Positions 12,261 to 23,874 are shown, numbered from the stretch's first letter. The stretch is 64,000 bases of DNA from Parapusillimonas granuli (GCF_013416525.1 NZ_JACCEM010000004.1:310001-374000), one strand, 5' to 3'. A program made the numbers and translations. The notes: generated by a model from the sequence alone, not told the origin.

Positions 12261-13187
12261 CTATAGATCCTGGCCCGGAAACGGCAGGCGGAAGGACGGG
12301 TCGAACAGGGATTTCACGCCGGCGTCGAGTTCGCTGGCCTGCAGCCCGACGCCGCTTTCCTCCGCGCGGCGCGGCGTATAGCGCTCTGAATAGGGCGGTT
12401 CGCCCAGGGGCTCGGCGAGCCCTTCGTCGATGACCACCCATTCGATCCAGCCGAGATCGCCGCCATGGCCCAGCAGAAGGTGGGCCAGATTGACGACCCG
12501 CCCGGGAGCCGGCAGCAAGGCGTCGAGCCGGTAGCGCGCCGGCCAGCGGCCCGCAAGCCGGCATGCCTGGGCGTCCGGCCCCGCCGCCAGCCGGAACAGC
12601 GCCGGAATGAGCTGCTGCAAGCGCGCGCCCTGCAGCGGCTTGGTGTTCCGTTCGCCGAAAGCGCCCAGGCTCACGCTGGCGCCGTCGGCCAGCAGCACGG
12701 ACGCATGCACGATGCCGGACTTGGCCGTCGCCCCGGCCTCCCAGTCGCACAGGGTGCGATCCGCGAGCCATGCCGCGACGGACAGATGGCAGGGCATGTC
12801 GCTGAACTGCGCGAGCCCGGCCGCTTCCAATTCCCCCAGCAGGCAGCCCGGCTGCACGAACCATTTGCTGCTGCCCGCTTCCAGCCGCCGGCAGGCGCTC
12901 AGATCGCGCCCGGGCTCCACCCATAACACCGGCTGCTCGTCCAGCCTGGCCGCCTGCGGCACGCCGTCGAGCGCAAACAGGACGCCGTGCTCGGCGCACA
13001 GCTTGCGCGCATGCAGGACGTCCGTCGCCTGCTTGGGGATGAGTCTTGCGCTGTGTTCCGCGCCGGGCAGCTCGAATTCGAAGAACGAGCCTTCGACGGC
13101 GCGGCGCATGGCGCGGCAGAAGGCTTCCCATGGCGTTTGGGCGCCGCGGCGCCCCGTCAGGAAGGCGCGGCGAGAGCTGGACTGCAT
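12261..13187 (-). CDS. Degenerate FAD-binding (PCMH-like) protein, function unknown
   Basis: About 308 residues from the chosen ATG at 13187, which has AAGGA 9-13 bases upstream; an earlier in-frame ATG at 13226 lacks support. The N-terminus MQSSSRRAFLTGRRG resembles a twin-arginine leader but lacks a clear hydrophobic stretch after it. Residues about 45-190 resemble the FAD-binding half of glycolate/lactate oxidase-type flavoproteins (PKQATDVLHARKLCAEHGV, then VQPGCLLGELE). The glycine-rich FAD loop usually there is replaced by DGVPQAAR, and the usual C-terminal substrate domain is missing. It may be a scaffold or a broken-down relative. It is divergent from the aminotransferase. Confidence 0.65.
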   Translation of the reverse strand: MQSSSRRAFLTGRRGAQTPWEAFCRAMRRAVEGSFFEFELPGAEHSARLIPKQATDVLHARKLCAEHGVLFALDGVPQAARLDEQPVLWVEPGRDLSACRRLEAGSSKWFVQPGCLLGELEAAGLAQFSDMPCHLSVAAWLADRTLCDWEAGATAKSGIVHASVLLADGASVSLGAFGERNTKPLQGARLQQLIPALFRLAAGPDAQACRLAGRWPARYRLDALLPAPGRVVNLAHLLLGHGGDLGWIEWVVIDEGLAEPLGEPPYSERYTPRRAEESGVGLQASELDAGVKSLFDPSFRLPFPGQDL

Positions 13188-13276
13188 GTCTCTGGATCCT
13201 TTGTGCTGAAAATCCGCCCCGGGCACGCTCGCGCGCGGCGGCTTACAATCTTGCTTTTGCCCGGAATCTTCGCCTT

Positions 13277-14437
13277 ATGCCCCGCCTTGCCAAGCGTACT
13301 GAACAAGTCATGCCATTCTACGCCGTGGAATTATTCAAACAGGCCGCCGTCCTGAACGCCCAGGGGCGGGACGTCATCAGCCTGGGCATAGGCGAACCCG
13401 ATTTTACGGCTCCGCCGCAGGTCGTGGAAACCATGCACCGGGCCGCGCAGGCGGGGCTGAGCGGCTACACGCCCCCGTCGGGGATCTCGCCGCTGCGCGA
13501 CGCCATTGCGCACTACTACCGGCAAAGCTTCGGCGCCACGGTCGACCCGTCGCGCGTGGTGGTGACCTCGGGCGCCTCCGGCGCGCTGCTGCTGGCCGCC
13601 ATGGCGCTGATCAACCCGGGAGACGAAATCCTGATGCCGGACCCCTCCTATCCGGCGAACCAGAACTTCATCATGGCCGCCGGCGGGCTGCCCCGCCTGA
13701 TTCCCTCCACGCCGGAAAAGCGCTACCAGCTGAACGCGGACGACGTCCGCGCGCACTGGGGCCCCGCCACCAAGGGCGTCCTGATCGCGTCGCCCAGCAA
13801 TCCCACGGGCGCCAGCATCGCGCGGGCGGACCTCCAGGCGCTGATCGCCGAAGTCAAGCGGCGCGACGGCTTCGTGATCATGGACGAAATCTACCTCGGC
13901 CTGTATTACGACGAGCGCCCCTCGAGCGCGCTGACGCTGGACGACGGCATCATCGTCATCAACAGTTTCTCGAAATACTTCCACATGACCGGCTGGCGGC
14001 TGGGCTGGATGATCGTGCCGCCCCACATGCTGGCCGCCGTCGAAAAACTGGCTGCCAGCCTGGCGATCTGCGCGCCGGCGCTCGCGCAACATGCGGCGCT
14101 CACCTGCTTCGACCCCGAGGTCATGCACATCTACGAGAACCGGCGCCTGTCGTTCAAGCAGCGGCGCGACTACCTGCTGCCTGAATTCGAGCGCCTGGGC
14201 CTGCATGTGCCGGTCGTGCCCGACGGCGCTTTTTACATCTACGCCGACATCAGCCGGCACAGCCGCGACAGCGCGGCATTCTCGCATCGCCTGCTGCACG
14301 AGGCGGGCGTCGCCGCCGTGCCGGGCATGGATTTCGGCCCGGCGCACGCGGCCCATACCATGCGGTTCTCCTACGCGACCGGGCTGGACCGCCTGCAGGA
14401 AGCCATCGCGCGCATCGAGCGGCTCGTCGGCGGCTAG
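13277..14437 (+). CDS. Pyridoxal-phosphate aminotransferase, class I/II
   Basis: Aspartate-aminotransferase-fold enzyme of 386 residues. The ATG at 13277 gives the family-like start MPRLAKRTEQVMPFYAVELF. Key segments are GIGEPDF (38-44), the phosphate-loop VTSGASGALLLA, ASPSNPTG with the cofactor-binding Asn, MDEIYLGLYYD with the ring-binding Asp, and the Schiff-base Lys233 in SFSKYFHMTGWRLGW. It resembles the AspC/alanine-aminotransferase-like group of proteobacteria; substrate pair not decidable. It faces away from the degenerate FAD-domain gene, with 89 bases between their starts. Confidence 0.9.
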   Translation: MPRLAKRTEQVMPFYAVELFKQAAVLNAQGRDVISLGIGEPDFTAPPQVVETMHRAAQAGLSGYTPPSGISPLRDAIAHYYRQSFGATVDPSRVVVTSGASGALLLAAMALINPGDEILMPDPSYPANQNFIMAAGGLPRLIPSTPEKRYQLNADDVRAHWGPATKGVLIASPSNPTGASIARADLQALIAEVKRRDGFVIMDEIYLGLYYDERPSSALTLDDGIIVINSFSKYFHMTGWRLGWMIVPPHMLAAVEKLAASLAICAPALAQHAALTCFDPEVMHIYENRRLSFKQRRDYLLPEFERLGLHVPVVPDGAFYIYADISRHSRDSAAFSHRLLHEAGVAAVPGMDFGPAHAAHTMRFSYATGLDRLQEAIARIERLVGG

Positions 14438-14440
14438 CCG

Positions 14441-15295
14441 CTAGCGCCCGACGGGGATGCCCGAGGCCAGGGCGATGCGCCGGCGCTCCGCCAGCACCCT
14501 GGCGCCGTAGCCGCCGTCGCCGGGGCCCGTGGCGCCCACATAACAGGCCAGCCCGCCTTCCAGCGAACCGCGGCGCTCGATGCAGTCGTGCAGAATCTGC
14601 ACGCCCACCCGTATGTTGGCGATGGGCGTCAGCGCGGCGATCATGCCTTCGTCGAAGGGCTCGAATTTGTCGCGGTGCACATTGGTCATGACCTGCATCA
14701 GGCCCTGAGCCCCCACGTGGCTCTCGGCATACGGGTTATAGCGGGACTCGATGGCGATCACCGCCAGGATCAGCTGCGGATCCAGGTTCTTTTCCTGGCC
14801 GACGATGAAGGCGGTGTTGACGATGGCGCCCGCCACGCTCTGCGCGATCCGGTATTTGCGGGCGATATAGCTGCGCAAGGCCTGGAACTGCGCCGACGTC
14901 ATGCCCGTGACGTGCTGGTCGGCGATGGAGGCCTTGAGCGCCGCGCTGAAGCTCTGGATGGACGCCACCGCGGGCTTGGCGGCGTCGGCGGGGGAAGCGC
15001 CGCCGGCATCCGGGCGAGGCGTTTTATCGTCGGTATAAAAAAGCCCGTCGCTGTACGCCGCGCCGTAGACGGCCAGCAAGTCCTGCTTGAAGCCGTCGGG
15101 CCGCAATGCCAGCACGACCGCGTCGTATACCTGCGCGACCTGATGGCGCAGCGAAGGCACCGTCATGCCGAACACGGCGGTGACCAGCACGGCGATGCCC
15201 GAATAGATGGCACAGACATGCACGAATTCGCCCAGCCAGCTCACCAGGCTTCTTGCGGACCGGCTGAGCAGATTCTCGGAATCAACGGCTACCAT
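14441..15295 (-). CDS. Membrane-anchored lytic transglycosylase (SLT domain)
   Basis: Cleaves peptidoglycan glycan strands in the periplasm. About 284 residues: one membrane segment near residues 28-48 (IYSGIAVLVTAVFGMTV), a linker, and a C-terminal SLT domain. The domain has the catalytic-Glu motif AVIAIESRYNPYAES followed by GAQGLMQVM. ATG 15295 is preferred because a GGGATGGGG stretch precedes it; ATG 15304 is 3 codons upstream and possible. The much longer open frame upstream runs antisense into ubiD and is not coding. It converges with the aminotransferase, with 3 bases between stops, and is divergent from ubiD. Confidence 0.85.
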   Translation of the reverse strand: MVAVDSENLLSRSARSLVSWLGEFVHVCAIYSGIAVLVTAVFGMTVPSLRHQVAQVYDAVVLALRPDGFKQDLLAVYGAAYSDGLFYTDDKTPRPDAGGASPADAAKPAVASIQSFSAALKASIADQHVTGMTSAQFQALRSYIARKYRIAQSVAGAIVNTAFIVGQEKNLDPQLILAVIAIESRYNPYAESHVGAQGLMQVMTNVHRDKFEPFDEGMIAALTPIANIRVGVQILHDCIERRGSLEGGLACYVGATGPGDGGYGARVLAERRRIALASGIPVGR

Positions 15296-15374
15296 ACGCC
15301 CCATCCCAATAAAATAGCGACAGTGGATGTTAACCTTCCACGGTTCCGCAATATAAGCGAATAGGCCAATATCT

Positions 15375-16919
15375 GTGAAATATCGTGATCTTAGAGACTT
15401 CATCGGGCAACTCGAACGCGCGGGCCAGCTCAAACGCATCCAGGCGCCGGTGTCCACCAGGCTGGAAATGACGGAGATCTGCGATCGCGTCCTGCGCGCC
15501 GCCGGCCCGGCCCTGCTGTTCGAGAACCCGGTGCATGGCGGCGCGCCCTGCGGCATGCCCGTGCTCGCCAACCTGTTCGGAACCCCGCAGCGCGTGGCCT
15601 GGGGCATGGGCGCCGACGACACCGCCGCGCTGCGCGATACCGGCGAACTGCTGGCCACCTTGCGCGAACCCGAGGCGCCGCGCGGCCTGCGCGACGCTTT
15701 CGCGACCGTGTCCAAGCTCAAGTCCGCGCTGTGGGACATGAGCCCCAAAACCATCAAGAACCCGCCCTGCCAGGAAATCGTCCTCGAGGGCGACGACGTC
15801 GACCTGGGCAGGATCCCCCTGCAGCACTGCTGGCCCGGGGACGTGGCGCCGCTGCTCACCTGGGGCCTGGTCGTCACGCGCGGGCCGAATGCGCGGCGCC
15901 AGAACCTGGGCATCTACCGCCAGCAGCAGCTGGGGCGCAACAAGCTGATCATGCGCTGGCTGTCGCACCGCGGCGGCGCGCTGGACTTCCGCGACCACTC
16001 GCTGGCGCATCCCGGCACGCCCTTCCCCATCGCGGTCGCGCTGGGCGCCGACCCGGCCACCATCCTGGGCGCCGTGACGCCCGTGCCGGACAGCCTCTCG
16101 GAATACCAGTTCGCCGGCCTGCTGCGCGGTTCGCGCAGCGAAGTCGCCAAAGCCCTGGGCAGCGACCTGTCCGTGCCCGCCTTCGCGGAAATCATCCTGG
16201 AAGGACACATCCTGCCCTCGACGGACCCCAGGGCGCTGCCGCCCGCCGTGCCCGAAGGCAATGCCGGCCCCGCCGACACGCGCTACGAAACGGCGCTGGA
16301 AGGCCCCTACGGCGATCATACCGGCTACTACAACGAACAGGACTGGTTCCCCGTCTTCACGGTCGAGCGCATCACCATGCGGCGCAACCCCATCTTCCAC
16401 AGCACCTACACCGGCAAGCCGCCCGACGAGCCGGCGGTGCTGGGGGTCGCGCTGAATGAAGTCTTCGTCCCGCTGCTGAAACGCCAGCTGCCGGAAATCG
16501 TGGATTTCTACCTGCCGCCCGAAGGCTGCAGCTACCGCCTGGCCGTGGTTTCCATGCGCAAGCAGTATCCCGGCCACGCCAAGCGCGTCATGTTCGGCCT
16601 CTGGAGCGTCCTGCGCCAGTTCATGTACACCAAGTTCATCATCGTGGTGGACCACGACGTGGACGTCCGCGACTGGAAGGAAGTCGTCTGGGCCATGACC
16701 ACCCGGATGGACCCGGTGCGCGACACCGTGCTGGTCGAGAACACGCCCATCGACTACCTGGATTTCGCATCGCCGGTGTCCGGCCTGGGCGGGAAAATGG
16801 GCCTGGACGCAACCAATAAATGGCCGGGGGAAACGCAGCGGGAATGGGGCCGGCCCATCGTCATGGACGCGGCGGTGAAAGCCCGGGTGGACGCCATGTG
16901 GGGCGAACTCGGGCTGTAG
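15375..16919 (+). CDS. ubiD: UbiD family decarboxylase
   Basis: Prenylated-FMN decarboxylase, most likely 3-octaprenyl-4-hydroxybenzoate decarboxylase of ubiquinone synthesis. The 514-residue protein starts [22 protein letters not shown], a typical UbiD N-terminus. It has the GNLGIYR-like NLGIYRQQ segment, the [12 protein letters not shown] segment and an intact C-terminal half ([27 protein letters not shown]). No ubiX flavin prenyltransferase is in the window. Length matches the ubiquinone-pathway enzyme. Confidence 0.93.
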   Translation: MKYRDLRDFIGQLERAGQLKRIQAPVSTRLEMTEICDRVLRAAGPALLFENPVHGGAPCGMPVLANLFGTPQRVAWGMGADDTAALRDTGELLATLREPEAPRGLRDAFATVSKLKSALWDMSPKTIKNPPCQEIVLEGDDVDLGRIPLQHCWPGDVAPLLTWGLVVTRGPNARRQNLGIYRQQQLGRNKLIMRWLSHRGGALDFRDHSLAHPGTPFPIAVALGADPATILGAVTPVPDSLSEYQFAGLLRGSRSEVAKALGSDLSVPAFAEIILEGHILPSTDPRALPPAVPEGNAGPADTRYETALEGPYGDHTGYYNEQDWFPVFTVERITMRRNPIFHSTYTGKPPDEPAVLGVALNEVFVPLLKRQLPEIVDFYLPPEGCSYRLAVVSMRKQYPGHAKRVMFGLWSVLRQFMYTKFIIVVDHDVDVRDWKEVVWAMTTRMDPVRDTVLVENTPIDYLDFASPVSGLGGKMGLDATNKWPGETQREWGRPIVMDAAVKARVDAMWGELGL

Positions 16920-16945
16920 GCGGCAAGCGGAGGCCGATAAGGCTT

Positions 16946-17323
16946 TTATGAAGGGTCGGGGCCCGCGCGGGAGCCGGCACTGGCGCCCTTCTTGGCCCCC
17001 GCCATTTTCGTTATGCCCCAGCTCAGCAGCAGGCCGCCGGCGATGCGCAGCAGGCGCCGGCGCTTTCCGCGGCCGGACAGCACGGCGGTGACGCCGGACG
17101 TCAGCAAGGGATAGCGGCGCGTGAGCGACACCGCCTGCGCGAGCCAATGGGAAACCGTGCCCCCGCCGGACGAAGGCAGCACGCTGCGCAGCAACGCGCG
17201 GGGACGCAGTTCGGCGCCGACGTCGCGGGCGCTGCGCACCAGGCTCTGGCGCTCGAGCGCCGCCCGCGCCCGGGCGAGTTCGATTTTCAGGGCGCGGTCC
17301 TTGGCGGTCATGCCTTTGCTCAT
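16946..17323 (-). CDS. Small basic hypothetical protein of the DUF883/holin-like cluster
   Basis: About 125 residues, starting MSKGMTAKDRALKIELARARAALERQSL. A charged helical N-terminal half is followed by a weakly hydrophobic stretch (IAGGLLLSWGITKMAG) near the C-terminus. The ATG at 17323 overlaps the stop of the preceding holin-like gene as ATGA (17320-17323), indicating translational coupling. By position it corresponds to the third gene of the enterobacterial yqjD-yqjE-yqjK set, but I see no sequence signature proving that. Function unknown; probably membrane-associated. Confidence 0.75.
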   Translation of the reverse strand: MSKGMTAKDRALKIELARARAALERQSLVRSARDVGAELRPRALLRSVLPSSGGGTVSHWLAQAVSLTRRYPLLTSGVTAVLSGRGKRRRLLRIAGGLLLSWGITKMAGAKKGASAGSRAGPDPS

Positions 17324-17733
17324 GGTAGCTCCTTCGCGCCCAGCGGCCGCGCCGCATCGGAGGGCTCGCGCAGGCGCTCGGCGAGGGCGAGGTCGCGCCG
17401 CAGTTCGTCTATGGTGGCCGCGAACGGCATGGCGCCATGGACCAGCTTGCGCCGGACGGCCCACAAAAAGCCCGCGCCGATCACCAGGTAGCAGAGCGCC
17501 AGCACGCACAACGCCATGTAGCGCTGCTCGGTGGGCCAGAAATAAAGCGCCACGGCGATGGAAAACACCAGCACCGCAAGCGTCAGGAAAAGGAGTGCGG
17601 CAGCCGTAAGCCCCATCAGCACGACGAGCCGCCCTTTCTGCTCCGACGCTTCGAGCGAAAACAGCTCGATGCGCGTGCGCACGATGGACAACAGGGTGCA
17701 GGCAAGATCACCGACCGATTGACGTAGGGCCAT
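17320..17733 (-). CDS. YqjE-like phage-holin-family membrane protein
   Basis: A 137-residue protein with two hydrophobic segments (VLMGLTAAALLFLTLAVLVF and MALCVLALCYLVIGAGFLW) flanked by charged helices. This is the pattern of the putative actinobacterial/YqjE holin superfamily, inner-membrane proteins of unclear role despite the name. The ATG has AAGG 8 bases upstream. It lies between the DUF883 gene (53 bases upstream) and a small basic protein gene it overlaps by 4 bases. No phage genes surround it, so a lysis role is unlikely. Confidence 0.8.
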   Translation of the reverse strand: MALRQSVGDLACTLLSIVRTRIELFSLEASEQKGRLVVLMGLTAAALLFLTLAVLVFSIAVALYFWPTEQRYMALCVLALCYLVIGAGFLWAVRRKLVHGAMPFAATIDELRRDLALAERLREPSDAARPLGAKELP

Positions 17734-17786
17734 AAGCTGCCTTTTTTTTCATGTGGAGGGATACCGCCAGACGCTGCCGGCGGAAA

Positions 17787-18104
17787 TCAGCGACGGCAGA
17801 TCAGCGCACCGATCAAGACGCCCGCCAGCCCGGCCATGCCGATCGCCTGCCAGGGGTTGTCGTGAACGTATTCGTCGGTGGCCCGCGCCGCGCGGCGCCC
17901 GCGTTCCAGCAGCGCATCCTGCGTGTCGTAAAGCGCCTCGCGGGTCCGTTTCAGCGAGCGCATGGCGCTTTCGCGCAATTCGGCCGCCTTTTCGCCGGTG
18001 GCCTCCGCGGCCTCGCGCAGCAGCTTCTCGGCGTCGTCCAGGCTTTCCTTCACGCTATCGATGAATTCGTCTTCCGTCGCTTGCACTCTTTTCTTTATTG
18101 CCAT
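17787..18104 (-). CDS. DUF883 (ElaB/YqjD-like) tail-anchored protein
   Basis: A 105-residue protein: a long charged amphipathic helix (residues about 10-75, rich in Glu, Lys and Arg) and a C-terminal membrane anchor NPWQAIGMAGLAGVLIGALI ending CRR. This is the DUF883 pattern. In E. coli the relatives YqjD and ElaB sit in the inner membrane, bind ribosomes and are induced in stationary phase. The start at 18104 has CAGGAGT 7 bases upstream; codons further upstream are non-family. It heads the three-gene membrane cluster, and a similar role here is inference. Confidence 0.85.
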   Translation of the reverse strand: MAIKKRVQATEDEFIDSVKESLDDAEKLLREAAEATGEKAAELRESAMRSLKRTREALYDTQDALLERGRRAARATDEYVHDNPWQAIGMAGLAGVLIGALICRR

Positions 18105-18148
18105 GGTGTACTCCTGAAGGGTTATGGACAAGTTAACGGCTGCAACCG

Positions 18149-18874
18149 CTATTGCAGCCGGGTGACTTCGACTTGCGAAGCAATTCCATTTTGCCGACTT
18201 TCCTGCTTCATGACCATATGCAGGTCGGAACAGAACCAATCGGTTACTTCGGAATCGGTCGCCGGTATGGGCAGCACCAGGCCGCTGAAACTGGCTTGCG
18301 TGGCCTCGGTGCGGCGCGTGTAACGGATGGGCCAGCAGGCCTGTTCGCCCGCGGAAGTCTGGATGCGCTGCCTGGGGCCCACGGTCTTGGTGCTGGTGTG
18401 GACCACGATGGGCTTGGTGTCGACGGCTTTCTTATCCAGGTCGATCTGGAAGCGCAGGGCCGGGAAAGTCTGCCCCTGGCGCAAGGTGGAGTCGCCGTAG
18501 GCGAAAAGCCCCAGCATGCGCAGGTCGAATTTGCCGCTGACCGGCACGCGCTTGCCGTCGTCGTCGCGGCGCTCGAAGGTGGCATGGCCGTTCTTGACGA
18601 CCATGAAGTAGTCCAGCGACGACTTGCCCGGCGGCAAGCCGGCCAGCCCGAAACGCGCCACGCCCTGCACGCGCGCCTGGCAGTCGTTGTCGCCCTGCCG
18701 GCTGACCTGGGTGAACGACAAATCCGCCCCCAGCTGCATGGCGCCCGACCCCACCAGCTGGGTCTGCCCGCCCTCGCGCATGAAGGGCGCCTGGCACAGG
18801 CCGGCCCAGGCCGGCAATGCCAGCCCCAGAGAAAAAACCGCCGTGCCTATGGACCATCTTAATCGCATGTGCAA
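18149..18874 (-). CDS. Secreted hypothetical protein
   Basis: A 241-residue protein I do not recognise. It has a clear Sec signal peptide (MHMRLRWSIGTAVFSLGLALPAWA, cut expected after AWA) and so should be periplasmic or exported. The mature part has five Cys residues that could form disulfides, and ends in a mainly beta-like region. The stop is 44 bases before the start of the DUF883 gene on the same strand. No conserved catalytic motif is visible. Confidence 0.75.
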   Translation of the reverse strand: MHMRLRWSIGTAVFSLGLALPAWAGLCQAPFMREGGQTQLVGSGAMQLGADLSFTQVSRQGDNDCQARVQGVARFGLAGLPPGKSSLDYFMVVKNGHATFERRDDDGKRVPVSGKFDLRMLGLFAYGDSTLRQGQTFPALRFQIDLDKKAVDTKPIVVHTSTKTVGPRQRIQTSAGEQACWPIRYTRRTEATQASFSGLVLPIPATDSEVTDWFCSDLHMVMKQESRQNGIASQVEVTRLQ

Positions 18875-18962
18875 CGCCCGTTAAAAAAACCTTTCTTCAC
18901 TATACCGTATCCAAGCCGAAGGACAAGAATCCCCGACGATGAAAACGTAAGCAAAGTTTGTG

Positions 18963-18985
18963 CCCGGAGCCGACGCCGCTCCGGG
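18963..18985 (-). terminator. Possible terminator after upp
   Basis: A 7-base stem (CCCGGAG / CTCCGGG) with a 9-base loop lies 5 bases beyond the upp stop. On the minus strand it is followed by GCACAAACTTTGC, so the T-run is poor. It is the only strong hairpin between upp and the secreted-protein gene. Confidence 0.4.
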
Positions 18986-18990
18986 AATGC

Positions 18991-19629
18991 TCACAACGCT
19001 TTCTGCCGGGTGCCGAAAATCCGGTCGCCGGCGTCGCCCAGGCCCGGGATGATGTAGCCGTCCTCGTTCAAATGGCTGTCTATCGACGCCGTGTAGATAT
19101 GGACGTCGGGATGGGCCGTTTCGACCGCCCGGATGCCTTCCGGCGCCGCCACCAGGACGAGGGCCCGGATGTTGCGGCAGCCCGCCTTCTTCAGCAGGTC
19201 TATGGTGGCGACCATGGAGCCCCCGGTGGCCAGCATGGGGTCCACGATCAGGGCCAGGCGCTGGTCCAGCTGCCCCACCAGCCGTTCAAGATAGGTCTGG
19301 GCCTTCAATGTTTCCTCGTCCCGCGCGATGCCGACCGCGCTGACCTTGGCGCCGGGAATGAGGTTCAGCACGCCGTCGAGCATGCCGATGCCGGCCCGCA
19401 GTATCGGCACGACCGTCACCTTCTTGCCGGCCAGCTTTTCGACGCCCAGCGGGCCGCACCAGCCGTCTATGGTGGCGGGCTCCAGCGGCAGGTCCTTCGA
19501 GGCCTCGTAGGTGAGCAGCGAGGCGATCTCCTGGGCCATCTCCCTGAAATTCTTGGTGCTGAGGTCCGCGCGGCGCATCAGGCCCAGCTTGTGGCGTATC
19601 AAGGGGTGGCGTATTTCATGTATGGGCAT
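18991..19629 (-). CDS. upp: Uracil phosphoribosyltransferase
   Basis: Salvages uracil with PRPP to UMP. The 212-residue protein has the expected length, the [10 protein letters not shown] segment, and the PRPP-binding loop [21 protein letters not shown]. The C-terminal [10 protein letters not shown] uracil-binding segment is present. It follows dacB on the same strand with 39 bases between. GGAAAG/AAGGAA purine stretches upstream serve as ribosome site. An operon with dacB is plausible but functionally unrelated. Confidence 0.96.
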   Translation of the reverse strand: MPIHEIRHPLIRHKLGLMRRADLSTKNFREMAQEIASLLTYEASKDLPLEPATIDGWCGPLGVEKLAGKKVTVVPILRAGIGMLDGVLNLIPGAKVSAVGIARDEETLKAQTYLERLVGQLDQRLALIVDPMLATGGSMVATIDLLKKAGCRNIRALVLVAAPEGIRAVETAHPDVHIYTASIDSHLNEDGYIIPGLGDAGDRIFGTRQKAL

Positions 19630-19668
19630 AGGGCTTCCTTTCTTTCCTTCTTGTTTGCTCGCGGCCGC

Positions 19669-21174
19669 CTAGCGCGCCGCGAGCCAGCTGATCAGCGCAT
19701 CGCCAAAGGGCCGCGCGGCGCCGGTGCGTTCGTCATTGACGATGCTGACGATGATGTAGCGCTTGCCGCTGGCGCCGAGCACATAGCCGGCCAGGGCCCG
19801 GACGTCGCGCAGGCTGCCGGTCTTGAGATGGGCCATGCCTTTCGTCTGGTCGTCCCGCAGGCGCCGGCGCACGGTGCCGTCCACCCCGGAGATCGCCAGC
19901 GAGGACATGAACTCGGGCATCATGGGCGAACGCCAGGCGGCTTCCAGCATGCCGACCAGCCCCTGCGCCGTGAGCCGGCCCTCGCGCGACAGGCCGGCGC
20001 CGTTGTCGATGACCCAGCCGCGAGTGTCCACGCCCTGGCTTTTCAGCACCGCAAGCGCGGCCGCCGCGCCCGTCTGCGGGGTGGCGCCTTCGCCGTGGGT
20101 TTGCGCCGCCAAGGTGAGCAGCAGGGTTCTGGCCATGACGTTATTGCTCTGCTTGTTGATGAGCCGGATGGTGTCGGCCAGCGTTTCAGATTCGTGCCAT
20201 ACGACCTGGCGCAGCCCGGCGGGCATCCTGCCGTCCTTGACGCCGCGGGCGAGCGTGCCGCCCAGTTCCTTCCACAGCATCTGGAACAAGGCCGCGAAAT
20301 ACTCCGGCTGCGAGATCGCGAGCCGGTACACGCTGAATTCGCCGCAGGAGGCCGGAGCGGTCCCGGACACGTTGATGACGATTTCGGCGCCCACGGCGGC
20401 CACCTGGGCGGACACGGACGGCGAGCCGGTGCAGGTCCCGCCGCTCCATTTGACCTCCCCGTTCACCCGGTAGCTCTTGACGGGCGGATCCAGGACGGGC
20501 ACCCATTTCTGCGCGGCGCGATCCGGCTGGAACAGCACCCGCAGTGCGCCCAGGCCGACCATCATGGCATCCGGACTGGCGTTGTACGGGCGATCGGGCG
20601 CGCCGTCGAACACGCCGGGATCGATGGCCACCGGGCCGAACACGGAGCGGTCCACGATGACTTCGCTCAGGTTCTTGACGCCGCGCAGGCGCAATTCGCG
20701 CAACAGCCCCCAGAGCTCTTCCATCGTCAACAGAGGGTCGCCGGCCGCCTTCAGGTACAGCGGCCCCTGCAGCGTGCCCTGGGCGTCGATCCGGCCGCCG
20801 TCCTTGGCATAGAACGCCGTGCGCCAGGTGTAGTCCGGCCCCAGGCCGGACAGCGCCGTCCAGGTGGTGACCATTTTCATGACCGAAGCCGGGTTGCGCG
20901 GCGTATCCGGATTGACGGAAAACAGCACCGGGCCGCCGATCTCTTTGACCATCAGCGACAGCGCGCCCTGGGGCAGGCGCGTGGCGCGCCAGGCGTCGGC
21001 CAATTCCTTGGGCAGGTTTTGAGACAGCGCCGGCGCGGCGCACAGGCCCGCCAGCAGCAAGGCGGCGCCCAGGCGCCGCGACCATCCACGGATCCGGCGG
21101 CCCAGGCCGGCCCCCGACCGCGACAGCGACAGAAACATGAATATCCGCTCCCGAAAAACCCTCAGCATAACCAA
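19669..21174 (-). CDS. dacB: D-alanyl-D-alanine carboxypeptidase/endopeptidase (PBP4 type)
   Basis: Periplasmic peptidoglycan peptidase of the peptidase S13 family. In 501 residues it has a long N-terminal leader (about 52 residues with the hydrophobic LGAALLLAGLCAAPALS), active-site Ser97-Val-Met-Lys100, the second motif SNN in KQSNNVMAR, and KTGS near residue 455. The large insert between the first two motifs is normal for this class. Several in-frame ATGs (residues 1, 3, 13) could start it; the third gives a more usual signal peptide. Confidence 0.93.
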   Translation of the reverse strand: MVMLRVFRERIFMFLSLSRSGAGLGRRIRGWSRRLGAALLLAGLCAAPALSQNLPKELADAWRATRLPQGALSLMVKEIGGPVLFSVNPDTPRNPASVMKMVTTWTALSGLGPDYTWRTAFYAKDGGRIDAQGTLQGPLYLKAAGDPLLTMEELWGLLRELRLRGVKNLSEVIVDRSVFGPVAIDPGVFDGAPDRPYNASPDAMMVGLGALRVLFQPDRAAQKWVPVLDPPVKSYRVNGEVKWSGGTCTGSPSVSAQVAAVGAEIVINVSGTAPASCGEFSVYRLAISQPEYFAALFQMLWKELGGTLARGVKDGRMPAGLRQVVWHESETLADTIRLINKQSNNVMARTLLLTLAAQTHGEGATPQTGAAAALAVLKSQGVDTRGWVIDNGAGLSREGRLTAQGLVGMLEAAWRSPMMPEFMSSLAISGVDGTVRRRLRDDQTKGMAHLKTGSLRDVRALAGYVLGASGKRYIIVSIVNDERTGAARPFGDALISWLAAR

Positions 21175-21286
21175 ACTGCGGCGCGCCGGGAGGCCGCCAA
21201 AGCGGAATTTCCACGCCGCGGCTTAAAATACCGGGACAAAATCATTTCAGGCCCGTCCGGCGGGCCCACCAGAACCCATTTCTCGC

Positions 21287-23460
<2,174 letters not shown>

Positions 23461-23514
23461 GAAAGATGTCGCTACAATAGACAGTTAACTAAAAAACCCA
23501 CAGGAGTACATTTG

Positions 23515-23862
23515 ATGGCCCCTATCAACACCTTCGCACTGATCACCGCCCAGGCCGCCGCCCCGGGGGGCGAGAACGCCCTGATGGGCATGCTGCCCAT
23601 CATCCTGATGTTCGTGATCCTTTACTTCTTGATGATCCGGCCTCAAATGAAGCGCCAGAAGGAACACCGCAACATGGTCTCCGCCCTGGCCAAGGGCGAC
23701 GAAGTCATTACCTCCGGCGGCCTGCTGGGCAAGATCAGCAAAGTCAGCGACAGCTACATCACGGTCGAGGTCACCACCCTGGCGGACAAGCCGGTGGAAG
23801 TCATCGTGCAGCGCACGGCCGTCACTTCGGTTCTGCCCAAGGGCACCATCAAGGCGCTTTGA
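23515..23862 (+). CDS. yajC: Preprotein translocase subunit YajC
   Basis: Small accessory inner-membrane subunit of the SecDF-YajC complex. About 115 residues with one membrane segment (LPIILMFVILYFLMIRPQMKRQKEH), then the conserved cytosolic domain (GDEVITSGGLLGKI). ATG 23515 is chosen because AGGAG lies 8 bases upstream; a TTG directly before it is in frame but less likely. A TACAAT hexamer at 23473-23478 could be a -10 element, without a matching -35. Confidence 0.95.
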   Translation: MAPINTFALITAQAAAPGGENALMGMLPIILMFVILYFLMIRPQMKRQKEHRNMVSALAKGDEVITSGGLLGKISKVSDSYITVEVTTLADKPVEVIVQRTAVTSVLPKGTIKAL

Positions 23863-23874
23863 TTTCCCGCGCGC

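Noticed and set aside
17320-17733. Phage lysis gene or prophage because of the holin-like family name
   Set aside because: No phage structural, replication or integrase genes lie nearby, and the DUF883 neighbour fits a chromosomal membrane cluster.
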